A stretch of DNA of 64,000 nt from Chrysaora quinquecirrha (lineage: Eukaryota > Cnidaria > Scyphozoa > Semaeostomeae > Pelagiidae). The position numbers and the translations under genes are program-made. Position 1 is the stretch's first letter, and each line of letters begins with the position of its first letter. Below the pieces are notes generated by a model. The model ran no database searches. It saw only the letters and a program-made list of their open reading frames with translations, and was not told where the DNA came from. The stretch spans positions 2,971,553 through 3,035,552 of the forward strand of contig JACTAT010000061.1 of assembly GCA_014526335.1 (NCBI GenBank), read 5' to 3'. Positions 9,063-20,320 of this stretch are shown in pieces.

Positions 9063-12000
9063 TACTAACTAACTAACTAACTTACTAACTAACTAACTAA
9101 TTAACTAACTAACTAACTAACTAATTAACTAACTAACAAAATAATTAAATAACTAACCTACTAACTAACTAACTAACTAACTTTTTACTTACTAACTAGC
9201 ACTTAACAGTTAAACTTCACTTCTTGTTTCAAGGATGGTCCTTTGAAGAAAGTAGCTAAAACAACACTTGAGAAGCAAAATTGTGAAGGAGAAATGAAGA
9301 CGAAGAAGAAGACAAAAAGCAAAAAGAGGAAGGGAAAAAAGTTATAAAAAATGTTGAAGAAAAATCAACAGACATTGCAAGCAGAGATGAAGGAGCATGT
9401 GCATCAAATGTTGAAATGATGGAAATTGAAAAAGAAGTATGAGGGTTTTATGTTTTATTTTTCAAATATCACTTTTAACAACTCAATATTTTGCTTTACT
9501 TTCAATTTGACTCAGCTTTTTCTCATCATGTCACCCCTACCCTTCTCAAAAACATTCAAAGAGTGATGCCAACAAAAGGGTTTCAGCTTTACCTATGCCT
9601 ATGTCAAATTTATTTCTGCTTAGCTCATAAAAAGTCTGACCCAATCTTAAAATAGTGTTTCAAATGAAGACTGTTCTTATAAAGAAGAACAGCATATTAT
9701 ATGATTCTTATTAGATTTCATCTTATTTTCTAGGATAAGGCTCCTAAATTGAAAATTGATCTAACCCAACTTTTCAGCACTGTTGGAAGCCGACCATGTG
9801 GTACTCACCTACACTGCAATGATATTAAAAATCTTCTACTCTGTACGGTGCTTAGCCCTGGAAAGTGGAACAGACCAACTTGGTGCGATATGACCAACTG
9901 GAATAGCATAAAACATACATTATTCGTAATGGTGGGATATATCAGTGAAGAAGATTACGTTGTGTATAAAGAATGCTTCAAAAACATCAACAAGAACTTT
10001 ACTCGGGTATTTTAACTGATATGTGCTTAAATTTCTTTAGATCTTTTGTCAAAAGCAAGGTATTATCAGTATTGGCAAGTTTGGGCTGGGGCTCACAATT
10101 TGACAGGTTATGGGTTCGAACCCCACCAGGACCATTTTCCACAAGCCTACAAGTCAATTCAGCTGTCTGTACTTCTGAGGTCTGTAAATGAGAGCCAAGG
10201 TCTTGGTAACTTTTGTCTCCTGGTTGGCACATTATAGATTTGAATCCCTTTGGGACCACTTCCACAAGCCTACTTTTGACGGTATGCTGTTTGTACTTCT
10301 GATGTTGGTAAATGAGTACCCAGGGTATTTGTTCTATTTGTTCAAGAATATCAGTCTGGGGACGCAAGACACAGGTTCACATCAGCTGTATAGCTCCCAG
10401 AGCCCAAGACTGCTTGCTTGCTTGCAATAGCAGAATAAAAATAGTGGCATACCTTTTGCTCAGAGTAGAGCTCTTTCTCAGCTGATCCTCAGTTTAATTC
10501 AGTCTCTGATAATTCATTTTAGGGATATCCAGTAAAGAACGATGGCTCAGAGGGTGTCTTTGTGTCACCTCTTGAGACATATTTACACTATAGAATGAAG
10601 AGAAAGACAGCTAGGAGAAAACATAAAGATTGTAGGTTCCCTATGAAATTCAAAAATTTCATTACCTAGTTTTGAAAGAAGTTGTTTTTGATTTTTAATG
10701 CAATAGAAATACAATTTGAAAAGGATTTTTAAACATTTTTATTTTGTGAAGCTGAGGGAAAAGGAACTTCACCAGAAGAGCTAATTCTCACAAAGGAACA
10801 AAGAATTGTGAATGAGTATCCTTTTGCTGATGATATGTCAGAAGATGACCCAAAAGGTTCTTCATTACATTTTAGAATTTTGCATCAATTTTATTTCCTG
10901 TGTTCCCCTCATTTCTTCCCAGAAGTCTATATCTGATTCCCTTGTGTTTATTTTTTGCTAGCTAAAGGCTATGTTTGCACAAAAACTGATAGAAAAACCA
11001 AAGAAACTGAAACAGTTTCAAAAGAAGAAGCAGAAGAGAAGAATTTTCAAATGTTTGCTATTGATTGTGAAATGGTAACAAATTGATACACATGTCTTAT
11101 TATATATTACATTGCTCCTTTCTTTAAATATCTAGGCTCCCTCTCCTTTATAACGTAAATTTTATGCAAAAACAACATTAGAGTAATAAGGTCTACAAAA
11201 TTGAAGGCTTCCCATCTTCTTTCTTTTCCCCCAGGGATTACAATCAATTTGAGTGACATCACGTCAAAATGTGAAAGAATTTCTCTTTAATGTCTCATGG
11301 TACTTAAATGCCTCATGTTTACTTTCATTTTGTTTTATTTTTTATTTTTAGTGTGAAACAATGAATGGCAGAGAGCTAACTAGAGTTTCAATTGTAAATC
11401 AAAACCTTGAAGCTGTTTACGATAAATTTGTGAAACCTGAAGTCCCAATTACAAATTACCTAACCGAGTAAGTTTGATTTGTAGATCAGAGATAAGTTAA
11501 TCTGTTGTACAAAGAAAATCTTAAAACAAACATTTCCATCTTATGGTTGAAGCACTAAAACCAGCTCAGCTTTACCATTCTGTCAAGCGGATTTCTGTCA
11601 AGTTGAGCCCAGCCATGGTAGCGTCACAGCCAGGATTGAGGTCTCCATTAGTTAAACTACTACTGAGATCCTAGCACTGGCGCTAAAACATCATTTCATC
11701 TTCATCTTCACCTATTTAAATTCCGATCCCCATTAGGGTTTATATTTCTCCGCAGATAGATGTGTAATTGGTAGCCTTCATGAACTCTCTTTCCTCTTTC
11801 TGGGAGAAGAATTTGAGAATGCATGTAGGCTCCATAATTCGGTGCTTTGTCAGATGGTTGGAACAAAAAGCTTCAAGCATGTTCAGTAATGTTCCACTTC
11901 TCCACACAACATAAATGTTTTGTGCGACTCTAAAATACCGAAAAACAGCGGAAGCATCTCTGGACATGCTTAAAAAGCTTTTTGTCCAACACTCCTCATA

Positions 12001-15000
12001 GTATAAACGTCAGAAACTGACCGGAACGATTGGCGAAGCGGAATTTATACCCATTGACTCTAAGACTAAATTATCACTTTGCAGGTTCAGTGGTATTACA
12101 CCAGAAATCTTAAATGACGTAAAAACAAAATTGGGAGATGTACAGCAACATATACTGGAAATTGTAGCGGAAAATGATATTTTAATTGGTCACTCACTTG
12201 AGAACGATCTTTGTTGCTTGAAAGTAAGTTATTTTATCCATTATCTTGGATGATAAAGTTCGCTAATCCAACAAATCTACGAAAAAAGAAAGCAAGAATA
12301 TTTTAGTTCATATAGTTTTGAGGAATACCGTATCTCCTCCAATTAGTTTCATCCCTCGAATGAACACCCTCTTTGGATTGAGCTAACTATCAGGTTCGTC
12401 CCAGACACTCCTTTGATAGTGATGTTTTGGAGGGTTTGAGCATTTCCGTTAGCTTTTCTTTAGCGGTGGAACGGCGAAGTTTCCTTTTTACTCAATGCTA
12501 TTCTGTTTGCTAGATTATCCATGAAAGAATAATCGACACATCAGTAATCTTTGGAGACCAAAGAGGGACCAGATTCAAACCATCGTTAAAAACACTCGTC
12601 AAAGAACATTTGCGGTGAGTAATATCAAACAGAACACTTCAAAACGAATGCAAGACTTGTTTTACTAAACTCAAACATATCAAACATTTGTTTTTGTTTC
12701 CAGTCGAGAAATTCAAAATAATGAATCTGGACATTGCTCGATTGAAGATGCGAAAGCTTGCATGGAACTTGTGCAGTTGAAGCTGGAGAAAGGTGATGAT
12801 TAGCCGAATGATTATCAACGCTACTTTATCCCCTTTAATGACAAGTATGTTCTCTATTTAATGTCTTCGGTTTTTTGAAAGAGTAAATCGTTCTTTTTTT
12901 CATCAAAGGCAAGCATTACGGAGTCTTGGAAAAGCCAAATGAAAGGTAACCAATGTTTAATAACATCAACAATCAATCATTCATTCAGTTATTCAATCAG
13001 TCAGTCAATCAGCCAGTCAATGGATCAATCAGCCAGTCAATCAATGCAGCAATCAGTCAATCAATGCACCAATTAGTCAATCAATGAACCAATCAGTCAC
13101 ACACTAACTCAATCCTTTAATCAATCGGTTAATCACCCAGTCAATCAATAAACCAAGCAACCAACCAATCAGTCAATCAATCAATCAGCCAACCAATCAA
13201 TCAGTCAATCAGTCAATTAATCGATTACTCAATCAGTCAATCAATCGATCACTCTATCAATCAACCAACCAATCAATCAATCAATCAGCCAACCAATCAA
13301 TCAGTCAATTAGCCAACCAGTCGATCACTTAATGAGTCAATCTATCGATCAGTCAATCAATCAATCAATCAGTCAATCGATGTGTCAGTTAATTTATTAA
13401 TCAGTCAATCACTCGATTATTCAATCAATTAATTAAACAATCAAATCATTCAATCCTGCTCTATTCACTTTTAGTATTTTCGAGGCATTTTCAAGAGCGA
13501 ACAAATCAAGTAAGTCAGAGTTACCTTTTACCTTTGTTTTCTCTTTTTCTCTCTCAGATTCTTAGCTCTAACTCTACACGTCTTGCAATCTCTTCTTTCA
13601 CCGTTACTCTAACATATTTCCAGGCGTGGTTGTCGACACTCCAATCATTGCAAGGCAGCACTGTTTTCTGAGAACCCATGGTGTAATATGCACTACAGAT
13701 GACGAGGTAAAGAAACATCTTTGTGTTTTCTTCGCTTTCTATTTCATTCCTTGTAACCTACGAAAAACTCTAAACACATTTTTAATGCTAGCATCTTAGA
13801 GTTATGACACCAAGGGTTAAGACAAAGATCACGAAAGTTGTACATTGTCTTTGTAATCTATGTTGTCCTTCATACTCACCTCAAAAATATCTATAGTCTA
13901 CATTTTATCGTGCTAATATGCAGAGTTATTGGTTCGTAATGCTGTACACGTATTCAATTAAAACTAGCAATTATTAGAAATGAGCTCCTTAACTCACTCT
14001 ATATAAATTATATGCGAAATTAAAACTATAGATGACTTTTTTAAACGTTTCGATCCATAAGCTTCATCAGTAACTCAGTCAGTTACTTCATCAGTTACTG
14101 ATTAAGATCATGGATCGAAACGTTTTAAGAGTCATCTATAATTTTAATTTCTGCTATTAAATGTAGCATGCTTGTTTCCAGGTTGTCAGGGGAACAAAAT
14201 CATACGCTGGAAAAGCCAGTTTTATATTTTCACATTTGAGGAAATACGAACAACTTCTAAAAGGTATATACTTACAATCATACAATAATTTAATTTTCAT
14301 CAGTAAAACTTTATTAAACAACAAATACTGATAATTAGTATTATTATCATTATTGTTTATATTTTCTGTTTATATTTAGTCTGTGATCGGAGTGGAGGCA
14401 AGCCACCAAACGACAAAGTTCAGGTAACTATCAAAATTAATGACTATATTGTAAATTTCTGAGTTTGAAAAGTTTAATGGGAATCGATTTCTAGAAGCAA
14501 CAGAGGGCTGGGGACTGTCGGGCCATTTTTATTTTTCCACCAGCTCATGTTAAAATATGCCTTGTAAGGGGGGAAGAGGATTGAATAATCCAAATATAAT
14601 AGGAACGGATTTCTAAGACAAACGTACTTATAATATAGTATCCCAATATTTTTGGCGAGGATTGCTGGTCTTAAAATTGTCCTCCTTTTCACTATCGACT
14701 TTTTCTACAGTGCATTTTTAACTGCATTATTTGTTTTTATTATGACAGAATACGTTTAGAAAACTCGATGATGATTTGGGTGAAATAATTGAACATATAG
14801 AAAAAGATAGTCTTGTAGTTGTGCTTTTCTCAAGTGGTTTTCTACCATCGCGAATTCAAGGGTATGTTGATTTTCTTTCATTCCATGCAAATATTATTTT
14901 ATTATTGAAAAATCTATAAGATTCTCGCACAAATAATGGATAATCATTCCTTCTTTAACAGGTTGCAACGGGATAAAGAAATGAGAAAAACAGACGAAGT

Positions 15001-15055
15001 CAAAATGGCAGTTAAAAGAGCGAGGGACTGCATTTGCTTCGTAAAGGTTACTTAA
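8855..15055 (+). CDS. REXO5: RNA exonuclease 5-like (DEDDh 3'-5' exoribonuclease)
   Basis: Exons: 8855-8902, 9234-9436, 9734-10006, 10523-10631, 10752-10856, 10962-11074, 11352-11467, 12085-12223, 12514-12614, 12704-12792, 12909-12945, 13475-13509, 13624-13706, 14182-14263, 14380-14423, 14749-14861, 14962-15055. All phases join. The product of about 594 residues starts with a basic MKKSKNRKRRQ tail, likely nuclear. The DEDDh exonuclease domain shows Exo I FAIDCEMCETMNGREL, Exo II IGHSLENDLCCLK and Exo III GHCSIEDAKACMEL, so the acidic residues and His are present. Upstream LTKEQRIVNEYPF and PGKWNRPTWCDMTNW also fit the REXO5 family. I see no RRM domains, which vertebrate REXO5 carries at its C-terminus; the protein ends CICFVKVT. 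Exon 2 needs one inserted base in an A/G-rich run near 9313-9343 to join DGPLKKV... with ...IKNVEEKSTD. Confidence 0.92.
9010..9190. repeat. (AACT)n microsatellite in REXO5 intron 1
   Basis: About 40 imperfect AACT tetranucleotides with occasional TTACT and AATT variants, lying just before exon 2. Confidence 0.95.
10075..10375 (+). mobile_element. tRNA-derived SINE, family 1, with partial second unit
   Basis: GGGTTCGAACCCCAC at about 10111-10125 is a good Pol III B box preceded by GGCTGGGGCTCACAATTTGA, as in tRNA-derived SINE heads. The body contains CCACAAGCCTAC and GTACTTCTGA..GTAAATGAG, and a second partial unit repeats both from about 10255. The tail reads GAGTACCCAGGGTATTTGTT and AAGAATATCAGTCTGGG. 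The same tail occurs inverted near 18490 and 59170. It lies in REXO5 intron 3. Ends are approximate. Confidence 0.6.
11590..11720. mobile_element. SINE-like repeat, family 2, copy in REXO5 intron 7
   Basis: Contains GGTAGCGTCACAGCCAGGAT, then CTACTACTGAGATCCTAG and CACTGGCGCTAAA, shared with copies near 31255 and 48255. The 48-kb copy carries a possible degenerate tRNA-like B box (GTTCAAGCCC). Confidence 0.5.
12955..13450. repeat. (TCAA/TCAG)n degenerate tetranucleotide array in REXO5 intron 11
   Basis: Roughly 490 bases of CAATCAATCAGTCAATCAGC-type words fill nearly the whole intron before the 35-base exon 13475-13509. Confidence 0.95.
14017..14150. mobile_element. Foldback/MITE-like palindrome
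   Basis: AAATTAAAACTATAGATGAC..AACGTTTCGATCCAT at 14017-14061 is inverted at 14110-14150 as ATGGATCGAAACGTTTTAAG..GTCATCTATAATTTTAATTT. The short centre has AGTAACT..AGTTACT repeats. The whole sequence could form a long hairpin. It lies in a REXO5 intron (13707-14181). Confidence 0.7.
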
Positions 15056-16395
15056 TAGTGTGTTGCACATATAGGTTCATCTTAAAGACAAAAATTCTTA
15101 TCGAATTATTGGGAAACCACACCTACCGAATTCTTTCCAACGAGTATACAAGGGCTTTCTTCGCGGTTTCGGTCTCAAAAGGGGGATTGTCTTTAGAACG
15201 TGGTACAGATGGGGAGCGACCAATTGTTTGAAAACGCTAAAAAACTAAGGACAGATGACATAGCATTCAAACCCTAACGTTAATCGTTAGTTATTCATCA
15301 ATATTATATCGATCTTTAGTTATTGATTAAAGTATTGACTATGTGTGTGCATCATTAGAGTTAGGGTTGCAGACTGAAGCTGTTATACTCACTGGAGAGA
15401 ATACGATAGTAGATTTCGGTTGACAGCACAACTTTGTATTTAGATGTGATATTCTGTTTCTAAAACAGCTCTGCTTATAGGCCAAAGTAAACTGTTATGC
15501 ATGCGTAGTACTTTGGCTTTATAGACATCTTTGTTAAGAATTAGTGCATATATTTACAATGATCTTGATGTTTCAATTTGATTTGACATCTTACATATTT
15601 CTGACTCCTTTTGAAGTGATTTTGATCATAGCACATGGCATTGCGAATAGTTTATATATCCACTTTGCTGGAGAACATAGACATTTGCTGCTGTAAATCC
15701 ATCCTGATAAGCTCTTTGCGCAATCACTGATTTCAAGTTAAGGATCGTAACAGGTTTGCATTGATTGGCATAAGCAACAAGCAACAGAAAAGAGGAACGC
15801 ACTCGCAATGTCTACCAGACGGAGAAATACGTATGGACGCAGAAACCCGTTCTGCGAACCCATGGATCATCAGGAAGACTCAGCTGATGAAATTATGAAA
15901 GCATTATGCATGAGATAGCGATACAGATAGGGATTGGGGCCGTGTTGTCATAGTAATTACCTCTGGTTAAACCATGTCTAACCGCCATATAATTCCTTAA
16001 ATCTACGGAAAGAAGTGGCAGGAAAATTGGGCATTTTGTGCATTGACCTGTTTGCCTGGCTGAAAAAACCTTTTGCTATCAGGTGATTGGCTAATGGAAA
16101 GCAAGGTTTCCGGCCACGGGACGCAGAGCGTTCCCTCCAATCACTCTTAATTTATACTGGCAGAACTAGAGACCACCCATGAGAACTTACCTAAGAGGAT
16201 GACAGGGAAGAGAAAGGAGACAAGAGGAGAAGAGGGCCCACAAAAGAAAGGAAAGAAGTTCAGGACCAAGAAGGCCAACTTTCTTGATCTATCATTTGAG
16301 TGTGAAAGGGAAACATCTGTATACGGATGAAAAGTAGGTGCTAGTTAAGTTTATAACGGACTATGATCTGAGCTATCTCTAAAAAAGCTCTCCAA
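15056..16395. other. 3' flank of REXO5; convergent intergenic
   Basis: Non-coding as far as I can tell. Two small plus-strand frames starting at 15808 (36 codons, MSTRRRNTYGRRNPFCEP...) and 16199 (43 codons, MTGKRKETRGEEG...) have protein-like composition but no family resemblance. They could be decayed repeat proteins. No terminal repeats recognised. Confidence 0.4.
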
Positions 16396-17190
16396 ACTAA
16401 AAAGAAACCTCTTGAAATAGAAAATCTCGTGTCTAATTTGTCAGACAACAAAGCAGAGCATGTCGTGTTCAAAATAAATCATTCTAACTCCATTCCCTCT
16501 GAAGGCAAACGTTCTAGGTCTGACATATGCGTATGAGACAAGATTTCATGTGGACCAGGTCAACCTATCGTCTTAAAATGTTCTTGAAACTGAAAGAAAA
16601 TCTCTAGGAAATCTAGTGTCAAACTTGTCGGAGATCAAAGTAGGGCAAGTCTTGTAAAAAAGATATCATTCTAACCCAATCCTTCTGAAGGCGATCTTTC
16701 TACCCGGGGGGTACTTCCATTGTTCGGTAAACTAGACGTGCCGCCCAAATGGGTAACTTTTTCAGCGCCAATTTCCCTAAATATGGGTTGATTTTTCGTA
16801 AAGAATCTCTAGACATGGGTAGTAAAATATATAAAAACCTTTAGACATGCATTGTCTTGAAAAGCCTGACAAAAAGTGCGTTTTAGTTCAGCGCAAAGGC
16901 CTTTTCGCAGTATTTAGAGTTGACTCAGACGTTAAATTGGGTTCAAATATTTGAGATAATGGCACAAATGGGTAAAAATTCCGTTTTCTTTCTATACATG
17001 GATACCACGAGTAACAGAATTTATCGCTAAACATGGGTGGGTTTGGAAAAACCGGGCGGCACGTCTAGTCTCTTGAACAAAGAAAGTAACCCCCGGGTCT
17101 TTCTAGATCTAACATAAGCGTTTGCGATAGGATTTCGTGTGGTATGTGGACCAAGTCGTAACTGAAAGGAAACCTCTTCAAAAAGTAAAT
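16396..17190. repeat. Tandem repeat of about 170-190 bp, interrupted by a hAT-like MITE
   Basis: Phrases AACT(A/G)AAA(A)GAAA, CATTCTAAC..CA..CC(T/C)TCTGAAGGC and GATTTC(A/G)TGTGG..GGACCA recur at about 16396, 16588 and 17160 once the inserted element is removed. Part of the right-most unit is coding sequence of the last NAA60 exon, on the minus strand. Confidence 0.6.
16703..17097. mobile_element. hAT-like MITE with 8-bp target-site duplication
   Basis: 395 bp bounded by CCCGGGGGGTACTTCC at the left and GAAAGTAACCCCCGGG at the right. Inverted repeats extend over about 45 bases to ACTAGACGTGCCGCCC / GGGCGGCACGTCTAGT. The flanks are an exact 8-bp duplication, TCTTTCTA, at 16695-16702 and 17098-17105. 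Eight-base duplications are typical of hAT transposons. There is no transposase, so it is non-autonomous. It is inserted in the 3' end of the NAA60 reading frame. Confidence 0.85.
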
Positions 17191-19844
17191 TAAAGTTGCG
17201 AGATAATTTTCTGAAAGGATACAACAATGACCATGGGGGTGCTCCTCCATTTATGTACAATACATAGCTATATCCATCCATTTTCACGTTATTTATGTTG
17301 TAATACCGCAGCAACATGCGATGAAATTGGAAATGTTTTTTCTCATAAAACGTCACAGCAGTTGAATTTGTTGCCAAAACATGAAGATACACAGCTTTAC
17401 AATTGTGATTTTCTTCTATCGTTAATTGCGACAGAAAATTGTCCAGTAGCAGTGATGCTGAATGAAATGCAGAAAAGATGGTATTTGAGAGAGGTATTAA
17501 GAGTTTTGCTGGGTCAAAACAGGAATGATTTGGTACAAGATGATGTGAAACTTTGATGATCAGGTAGATAAAATAATATTCCACTAACTGTTTTATAAGG
17601 GCGATCTAATCATCTTGAAGTCCAGACTGTTTGTGGATCTGCAGATGACTGGTCAGGCCAATCTCATTAATGCTATGGTGGTGGCCTTCCTGGCCTGCCT
17701 TCATTATTCAGCTACAGCTTGTCTGTTTGCCTTATAGGATTTAGAGCCCTTGTGAACAGATGATTTCCTCTGTCTTGTGCTGTCAGCTCCTGGCTTATGC
17801 TAAAGGCCTTGGTGAAGAAGCTTTCAGTATGTCTTCTTCTTGCCCTGTGGTAACATTTTCTATGCCATACTACTATCTCTCTGGGACCCATCATATGAAC
17901 TACATGTCCAACCCAAGTTCATACTACATCAGAGAAGTGTTTGGGCTTAGTAGATGTATATGGTATATATTTATATATTTATATATTATTAGAATGTCAT
18001 AGCAAGATTTCAATGGGATCACTATCATCTGGAACTATGTCTTGGTCATCCCAATAACCAATCCTTCCAAAACTCCCTGGTAGGGGTATGGTTCTAACTT
18101 CCCTCATTTGGCATATTCCTGTCATACAAAATGTTACAGAAAATTTAAATATTTAAATGAAACTTACCTATTCCAGACCTTCGATATTGCTTTCTAACAC
18201 CAAGAATAAGAATGTAAGCCACTTTGACATTTGATGGATACCAGAAACCCAGTATGTTTGAGTCCTAAAAAAGAAAGAGAAACATACATGGAAAAAAGAT
18301 ACTACAAACACAGGCCAAAGAAGCAATGTTTGAATGCAATTAGACCCAAGATAAGGTCACCTTTTTCTTCTGTAACAACTTTTCAGGGAGACATACATTG
18401 ATAAACTGGCAACTACATATGGACATTTGTAATTGGAAGTTATTGGCAGCACTACTGCTGATCTAGTCTTGCAGCTTGTGCCTCAGACTGATATATTCTA
18501 GAATGAATACCCTGGGTACTCATTAACCTCGGAAGGATCATTAGTACTCATTATTCAAGTACTCGTAGTTCTTGGAAGGATGGACAGCCGAGTTAACTGT
18601 AGGCTTGTGGAAAGTGGTTTAGAAGCCAAGACTGAGATTCAAACCCACAATCTTACAATTTTGAGATAAGCATCTTGAAAACTTGGCTTTCAATAGAACA
18701 ATTTGCCAAGAGGAAAGAACAATAGAACGAGGCTCTTACACACCCAATAACTCATTGAAAACTGCCATACTCTGCAAAAGGGCTGTCAGGGTTCGGCTTT
18801 GACCCAAAGATCACTGACTTTTACAATCACATCTCAATCATCTTCTTGTTTTGAAGGCAACAGACACTTTGTATTACAATCATACTTACTTCTTTATTGC
18901 ATCTTGATCTATCTTTAACTTCAGCAATGATGGTGCCAATTATTTCATTCTTGAGAGTCGCAGCCAATGCAAAATACTTTTGATTCAATGTCACATCCTT
19001 GTACCAGCCTTCTGGGTATCTATAGTTTAAAAGATAATTGATAAGGGTCTCAGAAACCTCTCTTTTATAGTCTAAATGACTGCTTGGTCACAAGCACTGG
19101 AAGATAGATAGACAGATGTAGCAGATAGATAGATAGGAACATACACTTACTATCTTCTAAAGGTATGGGTTTCTGCACTTAGCACAAGGGGGGGGGCACT
19201 GAATAGCCCAGGGCTAATCTAAGCATTGGGACCCAAGTCCTTCCTCTTGATGTGAGCACACCTCATGATTCCTTCTGCCTTTGCCTGGAATTACAGAGAG
19301 CTGGGAACTCTCGTCACTCTTCATAAGGAGTTTGAACTTGGTTGGCATTGAACCTACAACAACAGATTACAAGTCCAACTGCACTCATTACTTGGCCCAG
19401 GGTGCAAGCTTTATTGTTTGCACCGAAGAACTTTGACAGGCAACTTTGGCCAAAACAATAGAAAACGTTGTTGAAAACATAGAAAACATCAATGCCCCAA
19501 TTGTTTGGAAAACAATAGCTTTCCGCGTGCAGTGCTCAAAAATTCCATTCTTGCAATTGGCTACTTCATGCTGTCTTCTCCTCCTGCATACATGCCAACC
19601 AAAACAAAGGTCAGAAGGGGAAGGCCGGAAGGGAAGGGCTCCGCTCAACTAGAAGCACAAACTCACAAAGCAACGGAACAGTAAAAAACATACTACAAAA
19701 TCAAAGACTTAATCATACTTACTCGATGGGAAACCATTCTTTACACAAAGTTTTCAACTCATCAATGTCGGTGGGGATGAGAAACCTCAACTGAATGTTG
19801 TCCAGCAAAATGGCCTTCTTTGATGGCGAATCTTCGAACGACAT
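17027..19844 (-). CDS. NAA60: N-alpha-acetyltransferase 60 (NatF), transposon-altered C-terminus
   Basis: GNAT-fold enzyme that acetylates N-termini of transmembrane proteins, anchored to the Golgi in vertebrates. Exons on the minus strand: 19844-19723, 19019-18890, 18264-18168, 17457-17027; phases 2, 0, 1 match. Predicted length is 259 residues (human 242). Family segments: ELKTLCKEWFPIEYPEGWY, FALAATLKNEIIGTIIAEVK, AYILILGVRKQYRRSGIAS (acetyl-CoA-binding RxxGxA loop), AVYLHVLATNSTAVTFYEKK and YSYVLYINGGAPPW. After PPWSLL the tail diverges. Its last part (about 26 residues from a local tandem repeat, then KTRGLLSLFKRLDVPPGF and on to the stop) is read through a target-site duplication into a hAT-like MITE. 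The start codon is the first in-frame Met before the conserved core. Catalytic core confidence is high; the native C-terminus may differ by alternative splicing. Confidence 0.92.
18480..18690 (-). mobile_element. SINE family 1, inverted copy in NAA60 intron 2
   Basis: CAGACTGATATATTCTAGAA and ATACCCTGGGTACTCATTA are the reverse of the tail seen at 10320-10370. TGTAGGCTTGTGGAAAGTGG and TTCAAACCCACAATC match the body and degenerate tRNA head in inverse orientation. A divergent relative lies at 27830-28060. Confidence 0.55.
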
Positions 19845-20320
19845 GAATGTGCTGCACTTTTTTCGGCAAACAACATTCCAAAATGGGCAGAAATTAGCAC
19901 AGTGTGTACAGTGAAGCTTCCTCTGTCAGCTCATATTATTTTCATTTCATCTTGCTGTGGTAAAGTGCCAAAAAAGGACGATGAAATAGGCAAGCAAAAC
20001 GGCCAACTTCTTTCAAAACTTAGGTCAACTTTCTGAAAAATTGAAACTGAGACTGGCTCGAAATGGCGCGAAAACTAAATCTAAAACGAGGCTACAATTG
20101 TTTAAAATTTGAAACAAAATTTAAAACATTTTGCTCGCAAATAAGCAAATAATTGATTAAAAACTTGTTAATATAACATTTATTAAGTGCATATTAAATA
20201 ATTAGAGTATTAAGTACTCTAACCGTCATATTAGATTTGCTAAAAAATACGCTACGTCTTTTCCACAAAAGTACAAATTATTTTATTACTCATACATTAG
20301 TTACAAACGTTTTGAAAAAT
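19845..20320. other. Intergenic formin 3' end to NAA60 5' end
   Basis: 476 bases containing the NAA60 upstream region. No TATA box or known element stands out; a run of AATTTAAAACATTTTGCTCG-like AT-rich sequence follows. A polyadenylation signal for the formin lies at 20282-20287. Confidence 0.5.
20282..20287 (-). terminator. Probable polyadenylation signal of the formin gene
   Basis: TTTATT on the plus strand reads AATAAA on the minus strand, 34 bases after the formin stop codon. Confidence 0.5.

Noticed and set aside
9010..9190. CRISPR-like regular array
   Set aside because: Uniform tetranucleotide repeat without spacers, in a eukaryotic intron.
15808..16327. Two short plus-strand ORFs of 36 and 43 codons
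   Set aside because: No homology, splice context or upstream exon; basic composition alone is not evidence.
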